The notes beneath the pieces were generated by a model. The model was not told the origin of the DNA and did not search any database. It was given only the letters and a program-made list of their open reading frames with translations. From positions 1-6,497 of the forward strand of contig MWJR01000011.1 in assembly GCA_002127415.1 (NCBI GenBank): a DNA stretch of 6,497 nt, in the 5' to 3' direction. This DNA is from Calditrichaeota bacterium AABM5.125.24. GTDB lineage: Bacteria; Electryoneota; AABM5-125-24; Hatepunaeales; Hatepunaeaceae. The first letter of the stretch is position 1. Every line of letters begins with the position of its first letter. The translations under genes and the position numbers were made by a program. Below, in pieces: positions 1-6,022 of the stretch.

Positions 1-1914
1 CTGATAGAGGTAGGACGGGAGCTCTTCCGGCGCGGTGATTACGCCGAAGCCGCCCGAAACCTCTCCCGCGCGGTGGAGGCGCCATCCGGCAGCGTTGACC
101 TGGGGGAAGCCTACCGCCTGCTGGCAGCAGCGCTCGAAGCGACCGGAGACCAGAAGGAAGCCCTCGAAGCCTGTCAGAACGGGCTGGCTCACAGTCCGCT
201 CCCTGAGGATGAAGCTGAACTGCTCTTCACCGCCGGTTACCTGGCTCACAGGATCGGCCAGCACGAGGGCGCCGTCGGTTACCTGGAATCACTCACAGAT
301 AAGTATCCCGACCATAAACGCGCCGCCGAGGGGCTGTTCTGGCTGGGCGAGGCCCGTTACGCCGCCGGGGACCCGTTCGGCGCTGAATCCGCCTACCGTC
401 ACATGCTGAAGAGGTTCCCCGATGACCCACTTACCGAGGAGGCGCGCTATGGACGTGCCTGGGCGCTGTATCGAGCCGGGGAATACCACACAGCCGCCGA
501 GGCCTTCAGCAGCTTCGTCATGTCTTACCCGTCGAGCCGCTATTCAGTCGATGCCCGACTCAGAATCGCAGACAGTCGGTTCAGCGCCAAGAGCTGGGCC
601 GGTGCGGAGGCGGCCTATCGGCGGTTTTACGAGCAGCAGCAGGACAGCCCGGACCGAGTCCGATCCCACTACCAGTGGGCTGTTACCCTGCTGAAGCTCG
701 AGCGGTTCACGAACGCCGCCGACGCCTTCGCCTATCACTCCGCAACCTTTCAAGACACCGAGCTGGCCGATGATGCGGGATATATGGTCGGATGGGCGCA
801 GTTTCAGGGCGGCAGGTTTGAGGATTCCGCAGAGAGCTATCGTCAATTCCCCGCCCGGTTCCCGGATTCCCCATACCTTCCACGCGCTGCATACGGTCTG
901 GCAGATGCGCTATACAACCTCAAGCGCTACCGCGAGGCCGCCGAAGCTTACGAGCAGCTCATCGAGCGGTATCCCGATTCGCCTCTGGTGGGGGATGCAA
1001 TCAGCGGCCTGCAGTGGTGCGCCATCCAGTTGGGCGACGTCGATCAGGCGCTGGCAGTGGCTGAGCGGTTTTCGGCCCGCCACCCCGACAGCCCGCTGGT
1101 GGACGACCTGGCACTTCGGGTGGCAGACCTGCTCTACAACACCGGCGACTATGCCCGCGCCGCCGAGAACTACATGAAGCTGGTGGAACGCTATCCCGAC
1201 AGCGACCTGGTTCCGGCGGCACTCTTCTGGCGCGGGCGGGCTCTTCTCGCCAGCGGAGACTCCACTGCGGCGCTTACCGCCTGGCAGGAGCTCGCCCGGC
1301 GAACCCCCACCGGAGAACCGGTTGCCCAGGCGCTGTTTATGACCGCCAAGGTGCACCTCGCCAGGGGTGATACCTCGACAGCTCTGAAGGTCCTCACGAC
1401 CATTCGACGGAAACATCCCTCCAGGGACGTTGCCAGGGAGGCCCGGCTGTCCGAAGGGGCTGCCGTCCGCAGGAGAGGTGACCCTGAAACAGCTCTGGCT
1501 CTGCTGAAGCCTCTGACCGATGCTGAACCGGCCGACCAGATAACCGACCGAGCCTCTATCGAGATGGCCAGGACGTTGGCCGACCTGGGACGCCTCGATG
1601 AAGCGCTGAACCAGGTGACCCGTGTGGCAAATATGCGCTCTGACGAGGTGGGGGCAGAGGCGCAGTTCGAAACCGGGCGCCTGCTGAAACTGCTCGAACG
1701 CAGCGAGGAGGCCCTCGACGGCTATCTGAAGGTCAGGTATCTATTCAAGGGCTATCCCGACTGGACAGCCAGAGCCTCCATCGAAGCGGCCCGCATCGAG
1801 ATCGAGCGCGGCAACACCGGTCAGGCGCGCAGCCTGCTGAACAGGGTGAGCAAAGAGCACTCAGGTGACGAGTGGGGGCGCAAAGCCACCGAGATCCTCT
1901 CAAGTCTGCCGTGA
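1..1914 (+). CDS. Long tetratricopeptide-repeat (TPR) protein, 5' end outside the window
   Basis: The frame is open from base 1, so the true start lies upstream; 637 residues are visible and end at TGA 1912-1914. An internal GTG at 73 is not the start, because the TPR pattern (GDYAEAA, visible residues 13-19) already runs before it. The protein is almost entirely helical repeats with A-x-x-A-Y/F helices and loops of the type YPDSPLV. From visible residue 102 to 509 the loop positions recur every 37 residues without a gap, longer than the canonical 34-residue TPR. Such proteins are protein-protein scaffolds; BamD, YbgF/CpoB, AlgK and PgaA contain related repeats. No catalytic motif is seen. 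Any signal peptide or lipobox would be in the missing N-terminus, so location is unknown. Its stop overlaps the next gene, a membrane glycosyltransferase, so a shared role in glycan synthesis or export is a reasonable inference. Confidence 0.9.
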   Translation: MIEVGRELFRRGDYAEAARNLSRAVEAPSGSVDLGEAYRLLAAALEATGDQKEALEACQNGLAHSPLPEDEAELLFTAGYLAHRIGQHEGAVGYLESLTDKYPDHKRAAEGLFWLGEARYAAGDPFGAESAYRHMLKRFPDDPLTEEARYGRAWALYRAGEYHTAAEAFSSFVMSYPSSRYSVDARLRIADSRFSAKSWAGAEAAYRRFYEQQQDSPDRVRSHYQWAVTLLKLERFTNAADAFAYHSATFQDTELADDAGYMVGWAQFQGGRFEDSAESYRQFPARFPDSPYLPRAAYGLADALYNLKRYREAAEAYEQLIERYPDSPLVGDAISGLQWCAIQLGDVDQALAVAERFSARHPDSPLVDDLALRVADLLYNTGDYARAAENYMKLVERYPDSDLVPAALFWRGRALLASGDSTAALTAWQELARRTPTGEPVAQALFMTAKVHLARGDTSTALKVLTTIRRKHPSRDVAREARLSEGAAVRRRGDPETALALLKPLTDAEPADQITDRASIEMARTLADLGRLDEALNQVTRVANMRSDEVGAEAQFETGRLLKLLERSEEALDGYLKVRYLFKGYPDWTARASIEAARIEIERGNTGQARSLLNRVSKEHSGDEWGRKATEILSSLP

Positions 1915-3074
1915 TCGATCTACAGATTGTGCTGGCGGCGATCTTCTGGATCGCGCTGCTGCTGATATTTCAGAGCTACGTCGGAATATATCTCATCCTG
2001 TTCGTCACTACCGGCCTCAAGCCCAGGTCACGTCCCTTGTCCCACGAGGGAATCCCCCCCACCCTCACCGTCATAGTCCCGGCCTACAATGAGGAGGCCA
2101 TCATCGCCGACAAGGTGGAAAACCTGCTGTCACTGGACTATCCTACGGGCAGACTTGAGATCGTGGTGGCCTCCGACTGTTCGACCGACGGCACCGCCGG
2201 GATCGTCAAACACTATGCCGATCGGGGCGTCAGACTGGTCGAATTCACCGAGCGGCACGGCAAACTCGGCATCATCGATGCGCTGGTGCCTCAGGTTTCC
2301 GGCGATGTTGTGGTGATTACCGACACCAACGTTATCTTTGCCCCCGACGCTCTGCTTCGGATGGCAGAGCCATATTGCGACCCTGAGGTGGGAGCCGTGT
2401 GCGGTAATCTGAGGCTCATCTCACCGCCCGGTGGCAGGAACGTTGAGGGAGAGGTCATTTTTAATCGATATGAGAATATTATGAAACGGCTGATGGGGCG
2501 AATCGGGATGGTCGTGAGTGCCTTCGGAGGCTTCCAGTCGCTGAGGCGGGGTCTATTCCGGCCGCTCGGCTCCCGTCCTGTCCACGATGATGTAATCCTG
2601 CCGCTCGAGGTGATGGCTCAGGGCTATAAGGTGGCGTATGCGAAAGATGCCGGTGCAGTTGAGGCCACCCAGTCCACCATTAAAGCTGAATACCTGCGGC
2701 GGATCAGGATGACCGCTCTCAACCTGAACTGCATCCCCAGGGCACTGAAGCTGGCCTTCAAAGCCGGGCCGAAGGTCCTCTTCATTGCCGCATCCTACAA
2801 GGTTCTCAGGTGGATATGCCCTTATCTGTTCGTGCTGCTGCTGGCTGCATCGCTGGGGCTGATGGGGGTCTCGCCCGTCTATAACGTGGCCGCCGCCCTG
2901 TTTGGAGTGACGATACTGCTGGCGGCGATCGGCTGGCTGAGGGACAGATACGGACTGAAGGGGACCATCGTCACGGATGTATACCATTTCACGGCGATGA
3001 ACATAGCTGCGCTGGCGGGAATACCCCCCTGGTTGCGTGGGGCCAAGAGATACTGGAGCCCGCGGGGGATGTGA
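1911..3074 (+). CDS. Membrane-anchored family 2 glycosyltransferase (PgaC/IcaA-like layout)
   Basis: Predicted to transfer sugar from a nucleotide-sugar on the cytoplasmic side of the membrane; donor and product cannot be read from sequence. From GTG 1911 it is 387 residues: an N-terminal membrane helix (about 5-33), a GT-A domain (about 51-275), and about three hydrophobic C-terminal segments (about 300-320, 325-342, 352-372). Visible GT2 motifs are PAYNE (57-61), D89 with STDGT (91-95), DTN (138-140) in the DxD position, and HDD (225-227) holding the likely catalytic Asp. The Q/RxxRW position reads RRIRM (263-267), so the usual Trp is Met. Layout and length resemble PgaC/IcaA-type synthases. 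GTG 1911 was chosen because it overlaps the TPR stop as GTGA, typical of coupling. GTG 1872 is an alternative: it has AGGTGA just upstream but would add 13 polar residues and a 43-base overlap. Family assignment is secure; start and processivity are not. Confidence 0.9.
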   Translation: MIDLQIVLAAIFWIALLLIFQSYVGIYLILFVTTGLKPRSRPLSHEGIPPTLTVIVPAYNEEAIIADKVENLLSLDYPTGRLEIVVASDCSTDGTAGIVKHYADRGVRLVEFTERHGKLGIIDALVPQVSGDVVVITDTNVIFAPDALLRMAEPYCDPEVGAVCGNLRLISPPGGRNVEGEVIFNRYENIMKRLMGRIGMVVSAFGGFQSLRRGLFRPLGSRPVHDDVILPLEVMAQGYKVAYAKDAGAVEATQSTIKAEYLRRIRMTALNLNCIPRALKLAFKAGPKVLFIAASYKVLRWICPYLFVLLLAASLGLMGVSPVYNVAAALFGVTILLAAIGWLRDRYGLKGTIVTDVYHFTAMNIAALAGIPPWLRGAKRYWSPRGM

Positions 3075-3113
3075 CCGGCTGCGATAAATCGCCCCTGAGT
3101 TCTTGAATAAAAG

Positions 3114-3141
3114 TGCCGCCAGGTGTCCTTGCCTGACGGCA
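3114..3141. repeat. Imperfect hairpin between convergent genes
   Basis: A 10-base stem TGCCGCCAGG pairs with CCTGACGGCA with one mismatch around an 8-base loop. It lies 40 bases after the glycosyltransferase stop. No T-run follows on either strand, so it is not a classic intrinsic terminator, but it could slow polymerase or protect a 3' end. Confidence 0.5.
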
Positions 3142-3156
3142 GAATAAGGATAAAGC

Positions 3157-3178
3157 TGTCGGGTGAGGACACCCGACA
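3157..3178. repeat. Perfect 9-bp hairpin with a 4-base loop between convergent genes
   Basis: TGTCGGGTG (3157-3165) and CACCCGACA (3170-3178) are exact reverse complements around the loop AGGA. It sits between the convergent glycosyltransferase and DUF4956 genes. No U-tract follows on either strand. Its size and compact loop resemble the hairpins of the GTAG-headed elements further right, but it has no GTAG or CTAC flank. It could be a Rho-independent-like 3' end without a U-tract, or a decayed dispersed repeat. Confidence 0.55.
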
Positions 3179-3210
3179 ACACGAAATACCATAAGGGGCA
3201 ACGATCAACC

Positions 3211-3243
3211 CCAATGCCCAATGCCCAAAGCCTGAAGCCTGAA
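3211..3243. repeat. Two back-to-back heptamer tandem repeats
   Basis: CCAATGC occurs twice in a row (3211-3224), continuing into CCAA, and is followed directly by AAGCCTG twice (3228-3241), continuing into AA. The run ends two bases before the DUF4956 stop codon. Short heptamer repeats of this kind (CCAATGC-like) recall the STRR repeats described in cyanobacteria; relationship here is only by look. They may arise by slippage. Confidence 0.6.
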
Positions 3244-3244
3244 T

Positions 3245-3928
3245 TCACACCTCCCCCTCACTCTCCTCGGCCAACAGGGTAACCCGCTCCATCCCTTCAA
3301 TGGCGGAGAGATTAGAGATAAGCGTCTGGTCGGTGGCACCGCTCTTGAGACGCACCAGGTAGGAGTGTTCAACAAACTGACCCATCCGCACGGTCTTCAC
3401 CGACAGCCGGCTGAAGGATGATAGCTGCTGTTCAAACACCCTCTGGAAGCTACCTTCGTCGCTGTCGTCGGGGATAAGCTGAAAGCGCAGCAGATAGATA
3501 CCTCGCCGCGCGACCCCGAACTGGATATAATCGAGGAGCAGGAGCAGAAGGGAGATTATCCCGACGCCGTAAATGGCGATAGCATAGTTACCGATTCCCG
3601 CGGCCATCCCGCCCGCCAGGGCAAAGAAGACAAAGGCGATGTCGCGGTTGTCTTTGACCACCGTGCGGAAGCGGATAATCGAGAGTGCCCCCACCAGGCT
3701 GAAGGCCCTGGCGATGCTGTTGCCGATAACCATCATCACCAGCGCCACAACCATAGAGAGGATCACCATAGTGTAGAGCAGTGACAGGTTCATCGCCCTG
3801 TGACGGTTGGTCAGGCGATATACGATTGCGACCACAATGCCGAGGACGAAGGCGAGGATGATATTGAGGATGACATCTACAGATGTGATATTCTGTGTGG
3901 CTGCGGTGAGGTTGTTCAGGAAGTTCAT
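3245..3928 (-). CDS. DUF4956 family membrane protein
   Basis: A 227-residue protein of unknown function, recognised as DUF4956 by its membrane core and by its VTC-domain neighbour. Four hydrophobic segments are visible (about 18-38, 50-70, 95-112, 114-134). The conserved block at 76-111 contains FSLVGALSIIRFRT, then KDNRDIAF and ALAGGMAAG; this stretch recalls the IRFRT region of MgtC-type proteins. Residues about 145-227 are soluble, probably a small alpha/beta domain on the cytoplasmic side. The ATG at 3926-3928 overlaps the VTC stop as ATGA, and AGGGGAG and GAGG lie just upstream on the minus strand inside the VTC gene, which supports the start and translational coupling. In other bacteria the pair is often seen together, sometimes with CotH, which is not visible here. 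A role as membrane partner of the VTC protein is inferred, not shown. Confidence 0.88.
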   Translation of the reverse strand: MNFLNNLTAATQNITSVDVILNIILAFVLGIVVAIVYRLTNRHRAMNLSLLYTMVILSMVVALVMMVIGNSIARAFSLVGALSIIRFRTVVKDNRDIAFVFFALAGGMAAGIGNYAIAIYGVGIISLLLLLLDYIQFGVARRGIYLLRFQLIPDDSDEGSFQRVFEQQLSSFSRLSVKTVRMGQFVEHSYLVRLKSGATDQTLISNLSAIEGMERVTLLAEESEGEV

Positions 3929-4674
3929 ACCGCCTCGACTCCCCTAACGTCATCGAGGGGCAGCCAAATATCCAACCCACTGCAATACTTGGATATAGGC
4001 TGCTTATGCAATCTGAAATCACGAATGACGTTTCGCACCCAGATCGGCATCCGCCCGTAGAACTTAACCTCGAGTATGAAGGCTGAATCAACCAGGGTGC
4101 ACAGGTCCTGTTCGCGGAACATCTCATCCGGAGTGGGGGTGGGGTAGCTGCGGACGTTGAGGTCCAACGTTACTCTAAGGCTGGGGTCGTCCAGACCGAT
4201 CAGCGCCTCCCGCTCGTATGTCACCAGCACCTGAGGTTCAAGTTTCAGCCGTTTGGTGAGGTAGATGAATTTATTCAGGGTAGCGCGTTCCAGGAAGGTC
4301 GGTGGCTCACCCGCCAGACGCATCTCGGCGCCGTTGAGCAGATTGGTCATTTCGACGAGAGGAACTATCACGCGTTCCTTATAGATCGTGTTCTTATATT
4401 TACGTTTTATCTCCAGAAAGGCGGGGATGTCGGCTTCATTATGATTGTAGGTGCGGATGCGCAGTTTCTTGCGTATCTTGAGCCCTTCGAGCTTCTCGTA
4501 AAAGAACAGCAGACCGCGGGTGTCGAGGTAGATGCTGCGCACCGTGTAGCAGGAATCCTCGCACTCCCGGCAGTGCTTGTCGTGAACCATACTCGTCAGG
4601 AAACGTTCACGCAGTCGGTCCAGCGCATCGAAGGAAACGTAATACTTATACTCTTTTCGTTTAAGAAGCTCCAT
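3925..4674 (-). CDS. VTC-domain protein, polyphosphate polymerase-like (CYTH/TTM fold)
   Basis: A 249-residue protein matching the VTC domain, whose yeast member VTC4 makes polyphosphate from ATP inside a tunnel-shaped fold. Family features in order: RKEYKY (6-11), YTVRSIYLDT (43-52), KLRIRTY (70-76), LEIKRK (87-92), YKERV (98-102), YERE (153-156), RVTLDLNV (167-174), ILEVKF (200-205) and SKYC (228-231). The basic Lys/Arg residues and the Glu residues of LEIKRK and LEVKF are those expected to bind phosphates and metal. No membrane segment is seen, so it probably acts at the membrane through the DUF4956 partner encoded next. A Cys triplet C35, C38, C42 precedes the YLDT motif. An in-frame TAA directly before ATG 4672-4674 fixes the earliest possible start; only GGG lies nearby as a weak ribosome site. 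Catalysis by bacterial members is less established than in yeast, so substrate remains inferred. Confidence 0.88.
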   Translation of the reverse strand: MELLKRKEYKYYVSFDALDRLRERFLTSMVHDKHCRECEDSCYTVRSIYLDTRGLLFFYEKLEGLKIRKKLRIRTYNHNEADIPAFLEIKRKYKNTIYKERVIVPLVEMTNLLNGAEMRLAGEPPTFLERATLNKFIYLTKRLKLEPQVLVTYEREALIGLDDPSLRVTLDLNVRSYPTPTPDEMFREQDLCTLVDSAFILEVKFYGRMPIWVRNVIRDFRLHKQPISKYCSGLDIWLPLDDVRGVEAV

Positions 4675-4686
4675 TTACCCGGTCAC

Positions 4687-4757
4687 TCAATATATCCCGC
4701 AGGTCCTATACCCCTGTCCGTCTTCAATATACGTCGCAGGACGGACACTCCTGTCCG
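4687..4757. repeat. Two-copy 37-base tandem repeat upstream of the VTC gene
   Basis: Copy 1 is 4687-4720 and copy 2 is 4724-4757; aligned without gaps they agree at 26 of 34 positions by my count, including TCAATATA at the left and CTGTCCG at the right. Copy 2 still forms the perfect hairpin CGGACA-CTCC-TGTCCG (4742-4757), while in copy 1 the left arm has decayed. The repeat lies 13-83 bases upstream of the VTC start codon, so it may overlap that gene's promoter or leader. Confidence 0.65.
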
Positions 4758-4765
4758 GCAGCTAC
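4742..4765 (-). repeat. Single REP-like hairpin headed by GTAG (minus strand)
   Basis: CGGACA (4742-4747) and TGTCCG (4752-4757) pair around CTCC, and CTAC (4762-4765), i.e. GTAG on the minus strand, lies on the outer side. The right flank TGTCCGG...CTACCGGA is shared with the element ending at 5085. The left partner hairpin is lost or decayed, so this looks like half of a paired element. GTAG heads are typical of REP sequences mobilised by RAYT (TnpA-REP) transposases. Confidence 0.55.
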
Positions 4766-4832
4766 CGGATTGCGACAACCCTTACTGCCCCGTAAGAGTA
4801 GTTACTAATCAGGGCACTTTATTGTAGACACT

Positions 4833-4904
4833 TGTCATACCGGCGAAGGCCGGTATCCAGACGAATTCGGGCTTGTCTGGATTCCGACCTGCGTCGGAAT
4901 GACA
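4833..4904. repeat. 72-base cloverleaf-forming dispersed repeat candidate
   Basis: Four exact pairings nest as a cloverleaf. The outer stem is TGTCAT (4833-4838) with ATGACA (4899-4904). Hairpin A is ACCGGC-GAAG-GCCGGT (4839-4854). The central stem is ATCCAGAC (4855-4862) with GTCTGGAT (4875-4882) around a 12-base loop. Hairpin B is TCCGAC-CTGC-GTCGGA (4883-4898). The stems abut with no unpaired bases between them. The GTCAT...ATCCAG wording resembles small dispersed repeats in many bacterial genomes (for example dRS3-type sequences in Neisseria). It is not a tRNA: no anticodon arm of proper size, T-loop or CCA region is present. Confidence 0.75.
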
Positions 4905-5033
4905 GAGCTCAACGTCAACTATAAAATGCCCCCATTAATAACATCCATATTACATTAACGTTAAAATATAATATCTGGATTCTAACTTGGCAAGCCAGAC
5001 CACCCTGTCCGGCACGCTTCATATCCTTTATCA

Positions 5034-5085
5034 GTAGCTCGGACACTCTTGTCCGAGCATGACCGGACAGGAGTGTCCGGTCTAC
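5034..5085. repeat. REPIN/BIME-like paired palindrome, GTAG...CTAC
   Basis: GTAG (5034-5037) is followed by a perfect 8-bp hairpin CTCGGACA-CTCT-TGTCCGAG (5038-5057). A spacer CATG comes next, then a second perfect 8-bp hairpin ACCGGACA-GGAG-TGTCCGGT (5062-5081) and CTAC (5082-5085). The heads face outward, so the unit is two REP-type sequences in inverted orientation, the arrangement of BIMEs/REPINs. Both hairpins share the CGGACA core with the half element at 4742-4765. No RAYT transposase gene is in the window; mobilisation would have to be in trans. Confidence 0.75.
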
Positions 5086-5218
5086 CGGAATATTTGAAAA
5101 ACAGTGGCTCACATAAGTGCTGTAGTCCCGAGGTGTCTGGATCACCCTGCAGCAATACCATCAACCAGAACGACGACTAATGGCTGTATACTATTTATAT
5201 TAACGTATTCTTGAAGTG

Positions 5219-5272
5219 GTAGTCGCGGTTGTCCTCAACCGCGACAGTCGGGCTTGGGACAAACCCGACTAC
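5219..5272. repeat. Second REPIN/BIME-like paired palindrome, different palindrome sequence
   Basis: GTAG (5219-5222) leads into a perfect 10-bp hairpin GTCGCGGTTG-TCCT-CAACCGCGAC (5222-5245). One base later comes GTCGGGCTTG with CAAACCCGAC (5247-5269, one mismatch, 3-base loop), ending in CTAC (5269-5272). The architecture equals the element at 5034-5085, but the palindrome bases are unrelated apart from the TCC/GGA loops. It lies 65 bases upstream of the YigZ start codon and could form part of its untranslated leader. Confidence 0.75.
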
Positions 5273-5336
5273 CTCCCGTTAAGTTATTTCGTCAACCTCC
5301 ATAAGTCGTCGCTCCCCATCATCGTCCTGAAGTCTG

Positions 5337-5996
5337 ATGACCAAACCCGGAGACCTAAAAATCACCTACAAAATCCCCGTCGGCGACGCCGAATATCGCC
5401 TCACCGAACGTGGGTCGCGCTTCATCGGATACTGCGCCCCGACGGCTGATGATAAGACAGCAGTTGAGATCATCGAGCAGCGCAGCCGCCGGCATCACGA
5501 TGCCACGCATCACTGCTGGGCATACCGCGTCGGCGACCCGATAGTGCCCACCGAACGCTCTTCAGATGCCGGCGAACCCTCCGGCACCGCCGGCAGACCG
5601 ATACTGGAACAGCTCTGCAAGGCGAACCTGATAGGTGCGGTGCTGGTGGTGAGCCGCTGGTTCGGGGGAACCAAGCTGGGCAGAGGCGGCCTGATGAGGG
5701 CTTACGGCAGTTGCGCGGCAGAAACCATCGCCCGGCTTGAGACCAGGATCGAGCGACCTGTGGCGACGCTGGTGGTCGAATGCGGCTATGACATCATAGG
5801 GCTGGTAGAGAGAACTGCCGGGAAGTTTGAAGGCAAGGTCGAGGGGGGAGATTATGGTGAAACTGTCAGATTGAAGGTGTGTCTTCCGGTGTCGTCTGAG
5901 GAGGAGTTCAAGCAACAATTATCTGAAGCCGGCGCGGGGAAGGTGCGATTCTTCATAAGTAGTTTAGCCCCTCGTGGGCGATCACGTGAGCGCTAA
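5337..5996 (+). CDS. yigZ: YigZ/IMPACT family protein (UPF0029)
   Basis: A 219-residue cytoplasmic protein of the YigZ family, related to the N-terminal domain of eukaryotic IMPACT/YIH1, which regulate translation through GCN1; the bacterial role is not firmly known. Motifs in order: ERGSRFIGY (24-32), DATHHCWAYR (55-64), SDAGEPSGTAGRPIL (76-90), SRWFGGTKLGRGGLM (106-120). Residues about 142-206 fit the small C-terminal DUF1949 domain. An in-frame TGA at 5328-5330 leaves ATG 5337 as the natural start; the ribosome site is weak. It is slightly longer than the roughly 205-residue norm: the last 12 codons (residues 208-219, Arg-rich) lie inside a GTAG...CTAC repeat element, so the native C-terminus was probably replaced or extended. 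It stands alone, converging on a transporter gene. Confidence 0.93.
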   Translation: MTKPGDLKITYKIPVGDAEYRLTERGSRFIGYCAPTADDKTAVEIIEQRSRRHHDATHHCWAYRVGDPIVPTERSSDAGEPSGTAGRPILEQLCKANLIGAVLVVSRWFGGTKLGRGGLMRAYGSCAAETIARLETRIERPVATLVVECGYDIIGLVERTAGKFEGKVEGGDYGETVRLKVCLPVSSEEEFKQQLSEAGAGKVRFFISSLAPRGRSRER

Positions 5997-6022
5997 AAAC
6001 CGCCCACAAGGGGCTATGCTAC
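5959..6022. repeat. Third REPIN/BIME-like element, overlapping the YigZ 3' end
   Basis: GTAG (5959-5962) and CTAC (6019-6022) bound two facing hairpins with GCCC/GGGC stems. The arms 5957-5980 and 6001-6024 are inverted copies of each other at 21 of 24 positions, separated by 20 bases. The element contains the YigZ stop (5994-5996) and its last 12 codons. Lying between convergent genes, the long dyad could end or stabilise both transcripts, although no T-run follows on either strand. Confidence 0.75.

Larger units (their letters stand above)
4675..5336. other. 662-base gene-free, repeat-rich divergent intergenic region
   Basis: The region separates the leftward VTC gene from the rightward YigZ gene, so it must hold promoters for both. 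I could not find a convincing -35/-10 pair: TATACT at 5187-5192 could be a -10 for YigZ but lacks a matching -35. It holds a 37-base tandem repeat, a cloverleaf-like element, a single GTAG-type hairpin and two paired ones. About 4915-4978 is strikingly AT-rich compared with everything around it. Short open frames here run straight through the palindromes and have no ribosome site or family resemblance, so I call no gene. Confidence 0.75.

Noticed and set aside
910..1416. Long antisense open frame (168 codons) within the TPR gene
   Set aside because: Its length follows from the GC-rich codons of the real gene; the sense frame carries clear TPR repeats.
3157..3178. Hairpin as a classic Rho-independent terminator
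   Set aside because: No T-run follows on either strand, so I list it only as a hairpin.
2553..3248. 231-codon minus-strand frame across the glycosyltransferase end and intergenic gap
   Set aside because: The product is low in recognisable structure and covers conserved GT2 sequence on the other strand.
4833..4904. Cloverleaf taken as a tRNA gene
   Set aside because: Central stem has a 12-base loop, and the D-loop, T-loop and acceptor features are missing; stems abut without tRNA spacing.
4915..5145. Minus-strand open frame of 76 codons in the intergenic region
   Set aside because: It reads straight through the paired hairpins at 5034-5085, has no ribosome site and resembles no family.
5187..5192. 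TATACT as a -10 box for the YigZ gene
   Set aside because: No acceptable -35 hexamer at 16-18 bases; the AT-rich context makes chance likely.
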